From Williamsia sp. DF01-3 (GTDB lineage Bacteria; Actinomycetota; Actinomycetes; Mycobacteriales; Mycobacteriaceae), in contig NZ_JALKFS010000005.1 in NCBI RefSeq assembly GCF_023051145.1, forward strand, positions 2,497,733 through 2,561,732: a stretch of DNA of 64,000 nt, in the 5' to 3' direction. This document shows, piece by piece, positions 25,680 to 36,100 of this stretch (positions are counted from its first letter, which is position 1; each line of letters begins with the position of its first letter). Made by a program: the position numbers and the translations under genes. The notes beneath the pieces were generated by a model. That model was not told the origin of the DNA. It saw only the letters and a program-made list of their open reading frames with translations, and did not search any database.

Positions 25680-26291
25680 GTGACGACCGCTCGGCGAACC
25701 CGGATGAGCCCACAGGCACGGCGTGATCAGCTGATCAGCCACGGTCTGCGGATGCTCGACAACCGTGCGCTCGACCAGGTGTCCGTCGAGGAGGTCGCCG
25801 AGGCGGCCGGCGTGTCGCGGGCTCTGCTCTTCCACTATTTCGAGTCGAAGCAGGACTTCCTGGTCGCACTGACCACGGAACAGAGCAGGCGGATGCTCGC
25901 GCGAACCGAACCCGATCTGAGTCTCGGCGATCCGATCGAGATCGCCCGGGCATCGCTGGCCCAGTACATCGACTACGTGTCGGCGAACCGTTCGGCATAT
26001 CTCGCGATCTTGCAGGGGAGCGGTGCCTCGGATCCGGCGATGCGTGAGGTCGCCGACCACACCCGGACCGTGATGGCCGAGCGGGTGTTGTCGCTGGCCG
26101 AGCTGCTCGAACTGACGCGCACACCGCTGATCGAACTCGCCGTGCACGGTTGGGTCACCTTTACCGAGCAGGTGACCGTTCGCTGGCTGCAGGATTCAGC
26201 GGGAGTGGACCGTGACGCCCTCGTCGAATTGATCACCCGCGCACTGCCGCTCATCGCGACACTGGCAGCAGCCACCCCCGACCCCCGATAG
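25680..26291 (+). CDS. TetR-family regulator of the monooxygenase operon
   Basis: Encodes 203 residues from GTG at 25680. The helix-turn-helix lies at about 35-60 (VSVEEVAEAAGVSRALLFHYF), with the typical TetR core and a divergent ligand pocket. It is transcribed away from the Baeyer-Villiger monooxygenase operon across a 92-bp gap holding two related inverted repeats. Autorepression plus operon repression relieved by a ketone or related inducer is the expected logic. The start 7 bases after a -10 box suggests leaderless translation. Confidence 0.87.
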   Translation: MTTARRTRMSPQARRDQLISHGLRMLDNRALDQVSVEEVAEAAGVSRALLFHYFESKQDFLVALTTEQSRRMLARTEPDLSLGDPIEIARASLAQYIDYVSANRSAYLAILQGSGASDPAMREVADHTRTVMAERVLSLAELLELTRTPLIELAVHGWVTFTEQVTVRWLQDSAGVDRDALVELITRALPLIATLAAATPDPR

Positions 26292-26342
26292 TGGTGGGTT
26301 TCGGTGAGCGCGACCTGCGGAAACGCTCACCGAAACCCACCA
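26292..26342. terminator. Bidirectional terminator between tetR and kgd
   Basis: A perfect 19-bp stem (26292-26310 with 26324-26342) closes on a 13-nt loop and fills nearly all of the gap between two convergent stop codons. Its left arm begins one base after the tetR stop, and its right arm ends 7 bases before the kgd stop. It should end transcription from both sides. Confidence 0.85.
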
Positions 26343-26349
26343 AGATCGA

Positions 26350-29300
26350 TCAGCCGAAGGCGGTGTCGATGATTTCCTGCTGCTCGACGGCGTGCACCTT
26401 CGACGAGCCCGACGACGGGGCCGACATCGCCCGTCGCGAGACCCGGCGCAGGCCGTTGAAGAACTCGGGCAGCATCTCCGGGAGTGCCAGACCGAAGAAG
26501 GGCCACGGACCCTGGTTGGCCGGCTCTTCCTGGACCCAGAAGATCTCTTCCATGCTGGTGTAGCGGCTCAGCGCCGAGCGCAAACGCTTGTGCGGCACCG
26601 GGTAGAGCTGCTCGATACGGACGATCGCGACGTCGTCACGCTTGTCCTTCGCCTTGCGGGCGGCCAATTCGTAGTACAACTTGCCCGACACCAGCAGCAC
26701 CCGCCGGACCTTCTCGCGTTCGGCATCGGAGGTGAAGGCCGGATCGTCGATGACCGACTGGAAGCGACCCTCGGTGAACTCCGACACCGGCGACACTGCA
26801 GCCTTGTTCCGCAGCATCGACTTCGGGGTGAAGACGACGAGCGGGCGGCTGATGCCATCGAGCACATGGCGACGCAGCAGGTGGAAGTAACTTGCGGGTG
26901 TCGACGGTAGGGCCACGGTCATCGAGCCCTCTGCGCACAATTGCAGGAACCGCTCGATACGTCCGGACGTGTGGTCGGGACCCTGACCCTCGTGACCGTG
27001 TGGAAGCAGCAGCACCACGTCGGAGGTCTGACCCCACTTGGCCTCACCCGACGAGATGAACTCGTCGATGATCGACTGGGCGCCGTTCACGAAGTCACCG
27101 AACTGGGCTTCCCACAGCACGAGGGCATCGGGATGACCCACCGAGTAACCGTATTCGAAGCCGACCACCGCGTATTCGCTCAGTGCGGAGTCGTAGGCGA
27201 GGAACCGGCCCGGGTTGTCCGGGTTGGTCTCGGCAACCGTACGCAGAGGGGTGTACTCGTCGCCGGTCTCCCGGTCGATCAGGACCGAGTGACGTTGGGT
27301 GAAAGTGCCTCGGCGCGAGTCCTGGCCGGACAGCCGAACCGTGCGGCCCTCTTCGACCAGTGAACCGAATGCGAGCAGCTCGCCGAACGCCCAGTCGACA
27401 TCGCCGTTACGCGACATCTCGTAGCGCTTCTTGAGCACGGGCTGGACACGCTGGTGCACGGTGAAACCCTCGGGCACGTTGATGAACGCGTCGCCGATCC
27501 GTTCCATCGTCTCTTTGCTGATGGCGGTGTCCAGCTTCACCGGTGCCTGCTGATCGGCCTCGACCGACGGGCTCGGTGCCGCCTGGTACTTTTCCAACTC
27601 GCGGACCTCGTTGAAGACCCGTTCGAGCTGACCCTGGTAGTCGCGCAGGGCGTCTTCGGCTTCCTTGGTGGAGATGTCACCACGACCGATGAGTGCTTCG
27701 GTGTAGCTCTTACGCACCGACCGCTTGGTGTCGATGACGTCGTACATCGCCGGCTGGGTCATCGAGGGATCGTCACCCTCGTTGTGGCCGCGGCGGCGGT
27801 AGCAGACCAGGTCGATGACAACGTCCTTGTTGAACGCCTGCCGGTAGTCGACGGCCAGCTTGGCCACCCACACACATGCCTCGGGATCGTCGCCGTTCAC
27901 GTGGAAGATCGGCGCACCGATCATCTTCGCGACATCGGTGCAGTATTCCGACGACCGCGATGCCTCCGGGGCGGTGGTGAAACCGACCTGGTTGTTCACC
28001 ACGATGTGGATGGTGCCGCCGGTGCGGTAGCCCCGCAGCATGGCGAGGTTCAGCGTCTCGGCGACCACACCCTGGCCTGCGAACGCGGCGTCGCCGTGCA
28101 ACATCAGCGGCAGCACGGTGAATGCGCCGTCGCCCTTGTCGTGCAGGTCCTGCTTGGCCCGCACCAGACCTTCGAGGACCGGGTCGACGGCCTCGAGGTG
28201 AGACGGGTTGGCGGTGAGGGAGACGTTGATCTCGTTGTCGCCGAACATCTGGTAGTACTTGCCCTCGGCGCCGAGGTGGTACTTCACGTCGCCCGAGCCG
28301 TGAGCCTGCGATGGGTTCAGGTTGCCCTCGAACTCGGTGAAGATCTTCGAGTACGGCTTGCCGACGATGTTCGCGAGCACATTGAGCCGACCGCGGTGGG
28401 GCATGCCCACAACCACTTCGTCGAGGCCGTATTCGGCGCTCTGATCGATCACGCCGTCCATCATCGGGATGACTGCCTCGGCACCCTCGAGCGAGAACCG
28501 TTTCTGGCCGACGTACTTGGTCTGCAGGAACGTCTCGAAGGCCTCGGCTGCGTTGAGCTTGGAGAGGATGTACTTCTGCTCCGCGACGGGCGGCTTGACG
28601 TGCTTGATCTCCACCCGTTCCTGCAGCCACTGTTGCTGCTCGGGCTCGAGGATGTGGGTGTACTCCACACCGACGTGCCGGCAGTAGGAGTCGCGCAGGA
28701 TCGACAGGACGTCGCGCAACTTCATCTTGTTCTCGCCGTGGAACCCACCGACGTTGAAGCTGCGATCGAGATCCCAGAGCGTCAGATCGTAGGTCAGCAC
28801 GTTGAGGTCGGGGTGAGCCGACCGTGCGTCCGAATCGATCATCAGAGGGTCGATGTCGGCCATCAGGTGGCCCCGATTGCGGTATGCCGCAATCAGTTCC
28901 AGCACGCGGGCGTTCTTGTCGACGGCGCCCTCGGGGATGTCGCGGCGCCAGCGGATGGGCTCGTACGGGATGTGGAGCGTGGTGAAGATCTGGTCGAAGA
29001 AGTCGTCCGACAGCAGCAACTGATGGATGGTGCGCAGGAAGTCACCTGACTCCGCGCCCTGGATGATGCGGTGGTCATAGGTGGACGTCAGCGTCATCAG
29101 TTTTCCGACGCCGAGCGCTGAGATCTGCTCGTCGGAGGCGCCCTGGAACTCGGCCGGGTACTCCATCGCGCCCGCGCCCACGATCGCGCCCTGGCCCTTC
29201 ATCAACCGCGGCACCGAGTGGACCGTGCCGATGGTTCCCGGGTTGGTGAGCGAAATCGTCACGCCCGCAAAGTCTTCGGCGGTCAGCTTGCCCTCGCGAG

Positions 29301-30237
29301 CCCGCCTGACAATGTCTTCGTAAGCCGCATGGAACTGCGCGAAGTTCATGGTCTCGCAACGCTTGATCGCCGCGACCACCAGCGTGCGCGAACCGTCCTT
29401 GCCCGGCAGGTCGATCGCCAGGCCGAGGTTGGTGTGCGCCGGGGTCACCACGTTCGGCTTGCCGTCGACCTCTTCGAAGTGGCGGTTCAAGTTCGGGAAC
29501 GACTTGATCGCCTGGACGATCGCGTACCCGAGGATGTGGGTGAACGACACCTTGCCGCCGCGGGTGCGGGCGAGGTGGTTGTTGATGACCACCCGGTTGT
29601 CGATCATCAGTTTGGCGGGCACCGCGCGAACGCTGGTGGCCGTCGGAATCTGCAGCGAGGCCGCCATGTTCTTGGCAACCGCGGCAGCGGCACCACGCAG
29701 GACCTTGTTGCTGGCTTCGGTCGGTGCATCGGCCGCTGCGGGCGCAGACTTCTTCGCCGGGGCGTCCTTCTTGGTGGGGGCGTCCTTGCGGGGAGCCGGC
29801 GCGGACTTCTTGGCCGCCGGTGCGGCATCCTTGCTCACCGACTCCGCGGACTTGTCGGTGGTGGACTCGGCCGAGGTGGTGGTCGACGACGAGGCGTCCC
29901 TGCTGTGCTCGGACTGGCCGGCAGCGGCCTTGCTTGCCGGAGTCGGGTCGACAGCAGGCTTGGCCGCGGATCCGTTGGCGGAGGACTTGGGGGCAGCAGA
30001 GCCATTCGATGAGGCATCGGCCTTCGGCTGTGACTGAGCAGCCGCCTTCGGCTGTGACCCAGCGGCCGCCTTCGGCGGGGATTTCGCCTCCTCGGACCCA
30101 TTACCCTCTGCGCCATAACTCTTGAGGAAGTCATGCCAACTCGGGTCGACCGAGCTCGGGTCTTCTTTGAAGCGCTGGTACATTTCCTCAACCAGCCACT
30201 CGTTCTGTCCGAAGTCTGAAATCGAACTGCTGCTCAC
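26350..30237 (-). CDS. kgd: Multifunctional 2-oxoglutarate decarboxylase/dehydrogenase (E1o with fused acyltransferase domain)
   Basis: Encodes 1295 residues from GTG at 30237; a TTG 6 codons upstream is less likely. Order: a short E1-type N-terminal helix ([12 protein letters not shown]), a 110-residue Ala/Lys/Ser/Pro linker, an E2-like catalytic domain (about 200-430, ending in the DHRIIQG active-site motif), and a thiamine-diphosphate E1o domain ([11 protein letters not shown] motif and C-terminal transketolase fold). This is the actinobacterial Kgd/SucA, which decarboxylates 2-oxoglutarate and can pass succinyl on to lipoyl carriers; the FHA protein GarA regulates it in mycobacteria and corynebacteria. 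No lipoyl domain is present. Confidence 0.93.
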   Translation of the reverse strand: MSSSSISDFGQNEWLVEEMYQRFKEDPSSVDPSWHDFLKSYGAEGNGSEEAKSPPKAAAGSQPKAAAQSQPKADASSNGSAAPKSSANGSAAKPAVDPTPASKAAAGQSEHSRDASSSTTTSAESTTDKSAESVSKDAAPAAKKSAPAPRKDAPTKKDAPAKKSAPAAADAPTEASNKVLRGAAAAVAKNMAASLQIPTATSVRAVPAKLMIDNRVVINNHLARTRGGKVSFTHILGYAIVQAIKSFPNLNRHFEEVDGKPNVVTPAHTNLGLAIDLPGKDGSRTLVVAAIKRCETMNFAQFHAAYEDIVRRAREGKLTAEDFAGVTISLTNPGTIGTVHSVPRLMKGQGAIVGAGAMEYPAEFQGASDEQISALGVGKLMTLTSTYDHRIIQGAESGDFLRTIHQLLLSDDFFDQIFTTLHIPYEPIRWRRDIPEGAVDKNARVLELIAAYRNRGHLMADIDPLMIDSDARSAHPDLNVLTYDLTLWDLDRSFNVGGFHGENKMKLRDVLSILRDSYCRHVGVEYTHILEPEQQQWLQERVEIKHVKPPVAEQKYILSKLNAAEAFETFLQTKYVGQKRFSLEGAEAVIPMMDGVIDQSAEYGLDEVVVGMPHRGRLNVLANIVGKPYSKIFTEFEGNLNPSQAHGSGDVKYHLGAEGKYYQMFGDNEINVSLTANPSHLEAVDPVLEGLVRAKQDLHDKGDGAFTVLPLMLHGDAAFAGQGVVAETLNLAMLRGYRTGGTIHIVVNNQVGFTTAPEASRSSEYCTDVAKMIGAPIFHVNGDDPEACVWVAKLAVDYRQAFNKDVVIDLVCYRRRGHNEGDDPSMTQPAMYDVIDTKRSVRKSYTEALIGRGDISTKEAEDALRDYQGQLERVFNEVRELEKYQAAPSPSVEADQQAPVKLDTAISKETMERIGDAFINVPEGFTVHQRVQPVLKKRYEMSRNGDVDWAFGELLAFGSLVEEGRTVRLSGQDSRRGTFTQRHSVLIDRETGDEYTPLRTVAETNPDNPGRFLAYDSALSEYAVVGFEYGYSVGHPDALVLWEAQFGDFVNGAQSIIDEFISSGEAKWGQTSDVVLLLPHGHEGQGPDHTSGRIERFLQLCAEGSMTVALPSTPASYFHLLRRHVLDGISRPLVVFTPKSMLRNKAAVSPVSEFTEGRFQSVIDDPAFTSDAEREKVRRVLLVSGKLYYELAARKAKDKRDDVAIVRIEQLYPVPHKRLRSALSRYTSMEEIFWVQEEPANQGPWPFFGLALPEMLPEFFNGLRRVSRRAMSAPSSGSSKVHAVEQQEIIDTAFG

Positions 30238-30374
30238 GGCAGTATCTCGCCTCAATTCCCTTTACGTATCCATGTCGAGTCCCGCGCCAGGGGCCGTCTC
30301 CGCCGCTATCACGCCGCCCGGAACTCCGTTCGAAGTATCCAGGTCTAAAGGTTAGTCCCCGAGTGCCGCCGAAG

Positions 30375-33300
30375 CTATGCCGGTCGGTTGCCGCCGTGTC
30401 CGGCTGTCGGTTCGCTCGCCTCGTCTGGTGTGATACCCGCCGTCCACAGGGCGCGATACCTTCCGTCCAACGCCAAGAGCTCGCCATGTGTTCCGAGCTC
30501 CACGATCTGCCCGCCGGCGACCACGGCGATGCGGTCGGCTCGCGCAGCGGTCGCCAGTCGATGCGCGACGATCACCGAGCTCCGTGATCCGGTGAGGTGC
30601 CGGCCGGCCGCCATCACCCGTCGTTCGGTGGCCTGATCGAGCGTGGCCGTCGCCTCGTCGAGCAGCAGGAGGTCGGGGTCCACCAGTTCGGCACGGGCGA
30701 GCGCGATCAGCTGTCGCTGACCGGAGGACAGTCCTTGCCCCCGCTCACCGATCGGATGGTTCATGGCGCCCGGCAGCGCCGAGATCATCGACAGCGCGCC
30801 CACCGCTCGAGCCGCCGCGACGATCTGCTCGTGGTCGGCGTCCGGTCTGCCATAGGCGATGTTGTCGGCGACGGTGCCGGTGAACAGGTGGGGTTCCTGC
30901 GGGACCACGCCCAGTCGGGAGCGGTAGTACGACAACCGGAAGCCCCGGATGTCGGTGCCGTCCATCCGCACCGATCCGCTTGTCGGGTCGTAGAACCGGG
31001 CGAGGAGCTTGACGATGGTCGACTTGCCCGCGCCGGTCTCACCCACCAGGGCCAGTGAGGTGCCGGCGGGTAGATCGAGGTCCACGCCGACGAGCGCATC
31101 GGTTGTCGACCCGGGATAGCGGAACCCGACCTCTCTCAGTTCGGCGTGCCCGGCGAATCCGTTCTCCGGTGTCGCCACGGCGAGTTCGGGCACGCCGTCG
31201 GGACAGCGCACGCTACTGCGGGTGGCGAGCAGATCGGAGATCCGCCGGAGGCTGACCAACGCCTGCTGATACCCGTCGAAGACCTGCGACAGCTGTTGGA
31301 CCGGACCGAACAGCATGCCGAGATACAGGACGAAGGCGACGAGGGTGCCCGCACTGGTGCTCCCGCCGGCAACCTGGTGGGCGCCGAAAGCGATCACCCC
31401 TGCGGTGGCGAGGTCGGACATCAGGGTGATGAACGGGAAGAAGATGGAGATCGCCTGCTGGGACACCATGCGGGCCCGAACGTATGCCGCAGCCCGTGCC
31501 GAGAACTGTGCCATGGCGAAGCCGTCGTGCGAATATGCCTGGGTGGTGCGCACGCCGCCGACGTTCTCCTGGAAGTCGGCGTTGACCTCGCTGACCAATT
31601 CCCGTGAGCGGGTGTAGGCGCGCGACGAGATCCGGCGGAACACGATCGTCGCCACGATGATCGGCGGGAACACCACCAGCATCAGCAGTCCGAGTGAGGC
31701 GTCGGTGATGATGAGGGCAACCGCCACACCGACGACCGTGAGGGTGCTGACGATCGCCGTCGACAGACCCGTCTGCAAGAACGTCGACAGGGCATCGACG
31801 TCGGTGGTCATGCGCGTCATGATCCGCCCGGACAGCTCACGCTCGTAGTAGTCCAGGCCGAGTCGCTGCAGGTGCGCGTAACTCCGCACGCGCAGTGCGT
31901 AGAGGACGCGCTCGCCGGCGCGGGAGGTGATCACTGTCATCACCGCGGTAGCCACGAACCCGATCGCAACGGCCACCAGACCTGCGCCGGCCGCGAACCA
32001 CAGATGGCTCGACCGGTCGGACGTGGCGCCGTCGATGCCGTAGCGGGCGATCGTCGGGAAGGCAAGACCCACCAGGGTGTCGATGGATATGCACAGCACG
32101 ACCAACGCCAGCAACCAGCGAACCGGGCGCAGCAACTGACGAAGCGAGAAGTCGGGCCGGTCGGTGCGGATGTCGTCGTCGACGTCCGGTGACTCGTCGG
32201 CCGGGGGGAGCGCCTGCACCGCTTCGAGGAGTTTCGGGGTCGGAGCCATCGCACCGAGTGCACCGGCCATCCCGCCACCGCCGCGAGGACCCATCGTCGC
32301 CGGTGCCGCGACCTTGCGCAGCCGCGGCTCGGGATCGGGTGCTTCGCCCGGCCAGAGCGCATCGACCGTTATCGGTTGATCGGCGGCGATTTCCTCGTCG
32401 AGGTCGTCGTCGCGGACATCCGTGCTCATCAGTGAGCGGAAGAGGGGACAGCGAGCGTTGAGTTCGGCCTCGGTACCGACGTCGATGATGCGGCCTCCGT
32501 CGAGAACGGCGACACGGTCGGCAAGGGTCAGGGTGGACCGGCGGTGGGCCAGGATCAGCATGGTCCGCGTGGAGGTGCGCAGATGGGTGAAGATGTCGGC
32601 CTCGGTGCGCGCATCGACCGCAGAGGTCGCGTCGTCGAGGATCAGTACGCGGGGGTCGGCATAGAGCGCGCGGGCCAGTGCGATGCGCTGGCGTTGTCCG
32701 CCGGACAGTGTCAGTCCTCGTTCTCCGACGATGGTCCGGTATCCGTGTTCGAGTGTGGTCACGAAACCGTGTGCGCCGGCTCGTTCGGCGGCCGAGATGA
32801 TGCCCGACGGCAGCGGTGCCTTCTCTTCGGTGGTGCTGGCGAATTTCCCGACGTGGGCGTTCGGGGCGATGTTGGCGGCGACGGTGTCCGAGTAGAGGAA
32901 GGCCTCGTCGAACACCACGCCGACCGTCGACCGGAGTTCCTGTGTCTCCACAGTGGAGATGTCGAAAGTGCCGTTGCTGTTCGACAATTCGATCGTGCCG
33001 GCTTGGGGCCGATAGAAGCGGTCGGCGAGTAGGGCGAGGGTCGATTTGCCCGAGCCGGGCGGACCGACGACGGCCACGACCTCACCGGGGGCAATGTGGA
33101 GGTCGACCCCGTTCAGCACGGGTGTTCGGGCTCCCGGGTAGGAGAAGGTGACGTTGTTCAGCGCCAGTCCCAGGGCATCACCGGGAAGGCTGCCGCGTGC
33201 GAACAGAGCGGGATCGGGTGGTTCGTCGATCACCTGGTACACGCGCTCGACGGCGGCCCGCGCGAGTTGCGCCGACACCAGCAGAGAGGTGAGGAGCCGG

Positions 33301-34193
33301 GCGAGTCCGGTCATCGTGGTGACGTAGGTGGCGAACGCGAGGAAGGTGCCGACCGTGATCGAGCCCTGCATCGTCAGGTACCCGCCCAGGGCGATGATCG
33401 CGACCATCCCCAGCTGCGGCACGGCTGCGAGCGACGGCGCGAAACGTGCGTTGATCTTCGCCGACCGCAGGCGCATGGAGTACAGCCGACGACCAAGGCC
33501 CACGAGCTCGTCGACCGCCCGATCCTCCTGACCGAAGCCCTTGACGACCCGGACGCCGGTCACCGTCTCCTCCACGTGCTGGGCGAGGTCGGCGGCCGAT
33601 TGTTGCGCGGACCAGGTGGCGGCGAACAGGCGTTTGCGACTGTTGAAAGCGATGGCCGACACGGCCGGGATGACCAGCAGGGCAACCACTGTGAGCGACG
33701 GTGACAGGTAGAACATCACCCCGATGGCGAGAACTACCTGCACCATCGCGCCCAGCGAGAGCGGCACCATGGCGAGGAGGCCCTGCACCAGCTGCAGATC
33801 GGTGATGCTGCGCGACACCACCTGTCCGGTGCGGATCTGGTCCTGAGCCGCGCCGTCGAGTCGGAGCACGCTGTTCAGGATCGACAACCGCAGCGCATTC
33901 TGCACGTTGAGTGATAGTCGTCCAGCGGTCAGCCGGCGACCGTACTGACATCCGAATCGGACAAAGGCCAGCGCGACCATGACCCCGGCGATCGCAGCGA
34001 TCGAGTAACCGTGCTCGGCGGCCCCGGTGGCTTCATCGATCGCGGCCTTGGTCAGCAGCGGGATCGTGAGGTCGATCAGCAACGCGAGGCCGGTGACACC
34101 GAGGACGATGACAACCAGTCTGCGGTGACGCAGACATTCCCGGGTCAGCCGCCGGATCCACCCGGGTCGAGCTTCTTCTGGCGGAGCGGTCAA
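30375..34193 (-). CDS. Fused ABC exporter with two membrane and two ATPase domains
   Basis: Encodes 1272 residues in the order TMD-NBD-TMD-NBD. The first NBD has Walker A GPPGSGKST at 377-385 and signature LSGGQ; the second has GETGAGKST and a degenerate-looking signature LSSGQ. Six helices precede each NBD. Between halves there is a Gly/Met/Pro-rich linker. The single-chain architecture matches Rv0194, a multidrug exporter of M. tuberculosis, though function here is inferred. The stop of the next upstream gene overlaps its start by 4 bases. Confidence 0.88.
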   Translation of the reverse strand: MTAPPEEARPGWIRRLTRECLRHRRLVVIVLGVTGLALLIDLTIPLLTKAAIDEATGAAEHGYSIAAIAGVMVALAFVRFGCQYGRRLTAGRLSLNVQNALRLSILNSVLRLDGAAQDQIRTGQVVSRSITDLQLVQGLLAMVPLSLGAMVQVVLAIGVMFYLSPSLTVVALLVIPAVSAIAFNSRKRLFAATWSAQQSAADLAQHVEETVTGVRVVKGFGQEDRAVDELVGLGRRLYSMRLRSAKINARFAPSLAAVPQLGMVAIIALGGYLTMQGSITVGTFLAFATYVTTMTGLARLLTSLLVSAQLARAAVERVYQVIDEPPDPALFARGSLPGDALGLALNNVTFSYPGARTPVLNGVDLHIAPGEVVAVVGPPGSGKSTLALLADRFYRPQAGTIELSNSNGTFDISTVETQELRSTVGVVFDEAFLYSDTVAANIAPNAHVGKFASTTEEKAPLPSGIISAAERAGAHGFVTTLEHGYRTIVGERGLTLSGGQRQRIALARALYADPRVLILDDATSAVDARTEADIFTHLRTSTRTMLILAHRRSTLTLADRVAVLDGGRIIDVGTEAELNARCPLFRSLMSTDVRDDDLDEEIAADQPITVDALWPGEAPDPEPRLRKVAAPATMGPRGGGGMAGALGAMAPTPKLLEAVQALPPADESPDVDDDIRTDRPDFSLRQLLRPVRWLLALVVLCISIDTLVGLAFPTIARYGIDGATSDRSSHLWFAAGAGLVAVAIGFVATAVMTVITSRAGERVLYALRVRSYAHLQRLGLDYYERELSGRIMTRMTTDVDALSTFLQTGLSTAIVSTLTVVGVAVALIITDASLGLLMLVVFPPIIVATIVFRRISSRAYTRSRELVSEVNADFQENVGGVRTTQAYSHDGFAMAQFSARAAAYVRARMVSQQAISIFFPFITLMSDLATAGVIAFGAHQVAGGSTSAGTLVAFVLYLGMLFGPVQQLSQVFDGYQQALVSLRRISDLLATRSSVRCPDGVPELAVATPENGFAGHAELREVGFRYPGSTTDALVGVDLDLPAGTSLALVGETGAGKSTIVKLLARFYDPTSGSVRMDGTDIRGFRLSYYRSRLGVVPQEPHLFTGTVADNIAYGRPDADHEQIVAAARAVGALSMISALPGAMNHPIGERGQGLSSGQRQLIALARAELVDPDLLLLDEATATLDQATERRVMAAGRHLTGSRSSVIVAHRLATAARADRIAVVAGGQIVELGTHGELLALDGRYRALWTAGITPDEASEPTAGHGGNRPA

Positions 34194-34942
34194 CTAGAGG
34201 ACGGCCCGTCGTAGGGCGCGATGATGTGAGGACGATTCGACGGCCATTCCCTGGGAGCAGGGCCGAAGACCTTGCGCGAGTTGTTGATGATGATCTTGCC
34301 GAGTGTGCGGTTGCCGACGCCCCCGATGATCGCGCCGAGGCCGGCGGGAAGGAGTTTACCGGCCGCCAACGGCAACTTCTGGAGCGTGTACTTGCGCAGG
34401 TATCGCTTGACCAACCGCTGATTGAGTGTGCGCATGACCGGTGCCGGTATGACGCCGCCGAGCGCACGGCCCATGGTTCCGCCGGACTTCGCGCCGAGGG
34501 AGTCACGCACCACCGCCAACCCCGACTCACCGAGCGCCACCGTCAGCACGAGGGCTTTGCGGCGTTCGCGGTCGTCGATCGGTATGCCGTGCACATCGGC
34601 GATGGCCAGCGACAGGAGTGCCGATGCCTCGATGAAGAAGGCGGTCTCGGCGCCCAGGGATGCCAGGGACATCACGGTGCCCACACCCGGGAACGCAGCC
34701 GCGGCGCCGACCGCTCCGCCAGATCCGGTGACAGCCATCAGGAAGCGCTGTTCGAGCCGGGTGATGATCTGTGCCGGTGACTCGTAGGGGTGTTCTTGGC
34801 GCAGGTGGTTGACGTACTTGGCGACAGCGGGTGCCTGCAGGTGCTGCGCTTGACCGACCAAGGCGTCCAGGATGCCCTCGGGTTTGCGTCCGGCCCCCAC
34901 GATCTGTCCATCGCCGATGGACGACAGCTGCTTCTTGGCCAT
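34190..34942 (-). CDS. Membrane-associated protein of unknown function (EcsC-like region)
   Basis: Encodes 250 residues. Glycine- and alanine-rich hydrophobic stretches lie at about 70-115 and 190-215, separated by a polar region containing RRKALVLTVALGESG. The overall pattern resembles EcsC-type proteins, but I would not assign a function. It ends with a 4-base overlap with the ABC exporter start, so the two are cotranscribed. Its place after kgd recalls Rv1249c, a predicted membrane protein. Confidence 0.65.
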   Translation of the reverse strand: MAKKQLSSIGDGQIVGAGRKPEGILDALVGQAQHLQAPAVAKYVNHLRQEHPYESPAQIITRLEQRFLMAVTGSGGAVGAAAAFPGVGTVMSLASLGAETAFFIEASALLSLAIADVHGIPIDDRERRKALVLTVALGESGLAVVRDSLGAKSGGTMGRALGGVIPAPVMRTLNQRLVKRYLRKYTLQKLPLAAGKLLPAGLGAIIGGVGNRTLGKIIINNSRKVFGPAPREWPSNRPHIIAPYDGPSSS

Positions 34943-34945
34943 GGG

Positions 34946-35998
34946 TCAGGCTCCTTGTCCGGCGGGAACCACTTCGCCGTCGATGGGCGGCGGTGGCGGG
35001 GTGCCGTCGCCGAACGGTCGACCGCCGAGTTCTTCACGGTGATGGGCAGTGCGCCAGCCGGACAGATCCGGTCCCTTGGGCACGATCTTCGTGGGATTGA
35101 TGTCCTCGTGAACGATGTAGTAGTGCTGTTTGATCTGGGTGAAGTCGACGGTGTCGCCGAATCCGGGGGTCTGGAACAGATCGCGTGCGTATGCCCAGAG
35201 CACGGGCATCTCACTCAGTTTGGACCGGTTGCACTTGAAGTGTCCGTGGTAGACGGGGTCGAACCTGACCAGGGTGGTGAACAGGCGCACGTCCGCTTCG
35301 GTGATGGTGTCGCCCACCAGGTAACGCTGCTCGCTCAGCCGGTCGGATTGCTGGTCGAGACGGGTGAACAGACGATCGTAGGCGGTTTCGTAGGCGTCCT
35401 GACTGCCGGCGAAGCCGCACCGGTACACGCCGTTGTTGACGTCTTTGAAGACGACGTCGATCACCTCGTCGATCTCGCCGCGCAGATGTTCGGGGTAGAG
35501 GTCAGGAGCCCCTTCCCGATGATGGTCGACCCACTCGGTGGAGAAGTCGAGGGTCATCTGGCGGAACTCGTTGGTGACCACGGCGCCGGTGGGGATGTCG
35601 ACGATGGCCGGGACGGTGATTCCGCGCGGATAGTCCGGGTACCGCGTCAGGTAGGCGTCTTTCAGGCGCGGGATCTTCAGGACCGGGTCGAGACCGTCGG
35701 GGTCGAGGTCGAAGGTCCAGCTGTCCGAGTCATGGGTCGGGCCACACAGGCCCATCGACAACACCGACTCCAGACCCAGCAGTCGGCGCACGATGATCGC
35801 CCGGTTCGCCCAGGGGCATGCGCGGGCGACGATCAGCCGGTACCGGCCGGGCTCGACCTTGAATGTCTCGCCCGCGGGTCCGACGCCGTCACGCGTGATG
35901 CGGTTGTCGATGTATCGGGTGTCCCGCACGAACTCTTCACCGGTGGTCACGTAGGTGCCGGGAGTGTCGTGCGCTGAGTGTGTCGACTCGGTGCTCAT
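34946..35998 (-). CDS. Glutathionyl-hydroquinone reductase-type (Xi class GST) protein
   Basis: Encodes 350 residues with a thioredoxin-like N-domain carrying the Xi-class active-site motif CPWA (Cys61) and a helical GST C-domain with long Tyr-rich segments. In proteobacteria such enzymes reductively remove glutathione from hydroquinones. Actinobacteria of this type use mycothiol and usually lack glutathione, so the thiol partner here may be mycothiol; this is inference. It lies 3 bases upstream of the membrane protein gene, so it leads a three-gene unit with the ABC exporter. Confidence 0.82.
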   Translation of the reverse strand: MSTESTHSAHDTPGTYVTTGEEFVRDTRYIDNRITRDGVGPAGETFKVEPGRYRLIVARACPWANRAIIVRRLLGLESVLSMGLCGPTHDSDSWTFDLDPDGLDPVLKIPRLKDAYLTRYPDYPRGITVPAIVDIPTGAVVTNEFRQMTLDFSTEWVDHHREGAPDLYPEHLRGEIDEVIDVVFKDVNNGVYRCGFAGSQDAYETAYDRLFTRLDQQSDRLSEQRYLVGDTITEADVRLFTTLVRFDPVYHGHFKCNRSKLSEMPVLWAYARDLFQTPGFGDTVDFTQIKQHYYIVHEDINPTKIVPKGPDLSGWRTAHHREELGGRPFGDGTPPPPPIDGEVVPAGQGA

Positions 35999-36050
35999 CG
36001 TTTCCAGGGTAGCCGTTGATCAGGGCTGGGCAGACGGACTTCGGCGCGGT

Positions 36051-36068
36051 ATATTCCACATGGACTAT
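36051..36068. promoter_or_regulatory. Imperfect palindrome at the padR promoter
   Basis: ATATTCCA (36051-36058) and TGGACTAT (36061-36068) match at 7 of 8 positions around a 2-nt centre. The site overlaps a TATATT -10-like box at 36050-36055, 33 bases before the padR start codon. It is a candidate PadR autoregulatory operator that could also control the MFS gene. Confidence 0.45.
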
Positions 36069-36100
36069 TCGGGCGGGACGAAGGCCGGGCGGGGAGGACG

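Noticed and set aside
27454-29049. A 531-codon open frame antisense to kgd
   Set aside because: High-GC coding sequence often leaves long open antisense frames; the protein has no recognisable domain and kgd is unmistakable on the other strand.
30018-30078. Short repeats in the kgd linker
   Set aside because: They encode the Gln-Pro-Lys-Ala-rich low-complexity linker usual in this enzyme and need no separate explanation.
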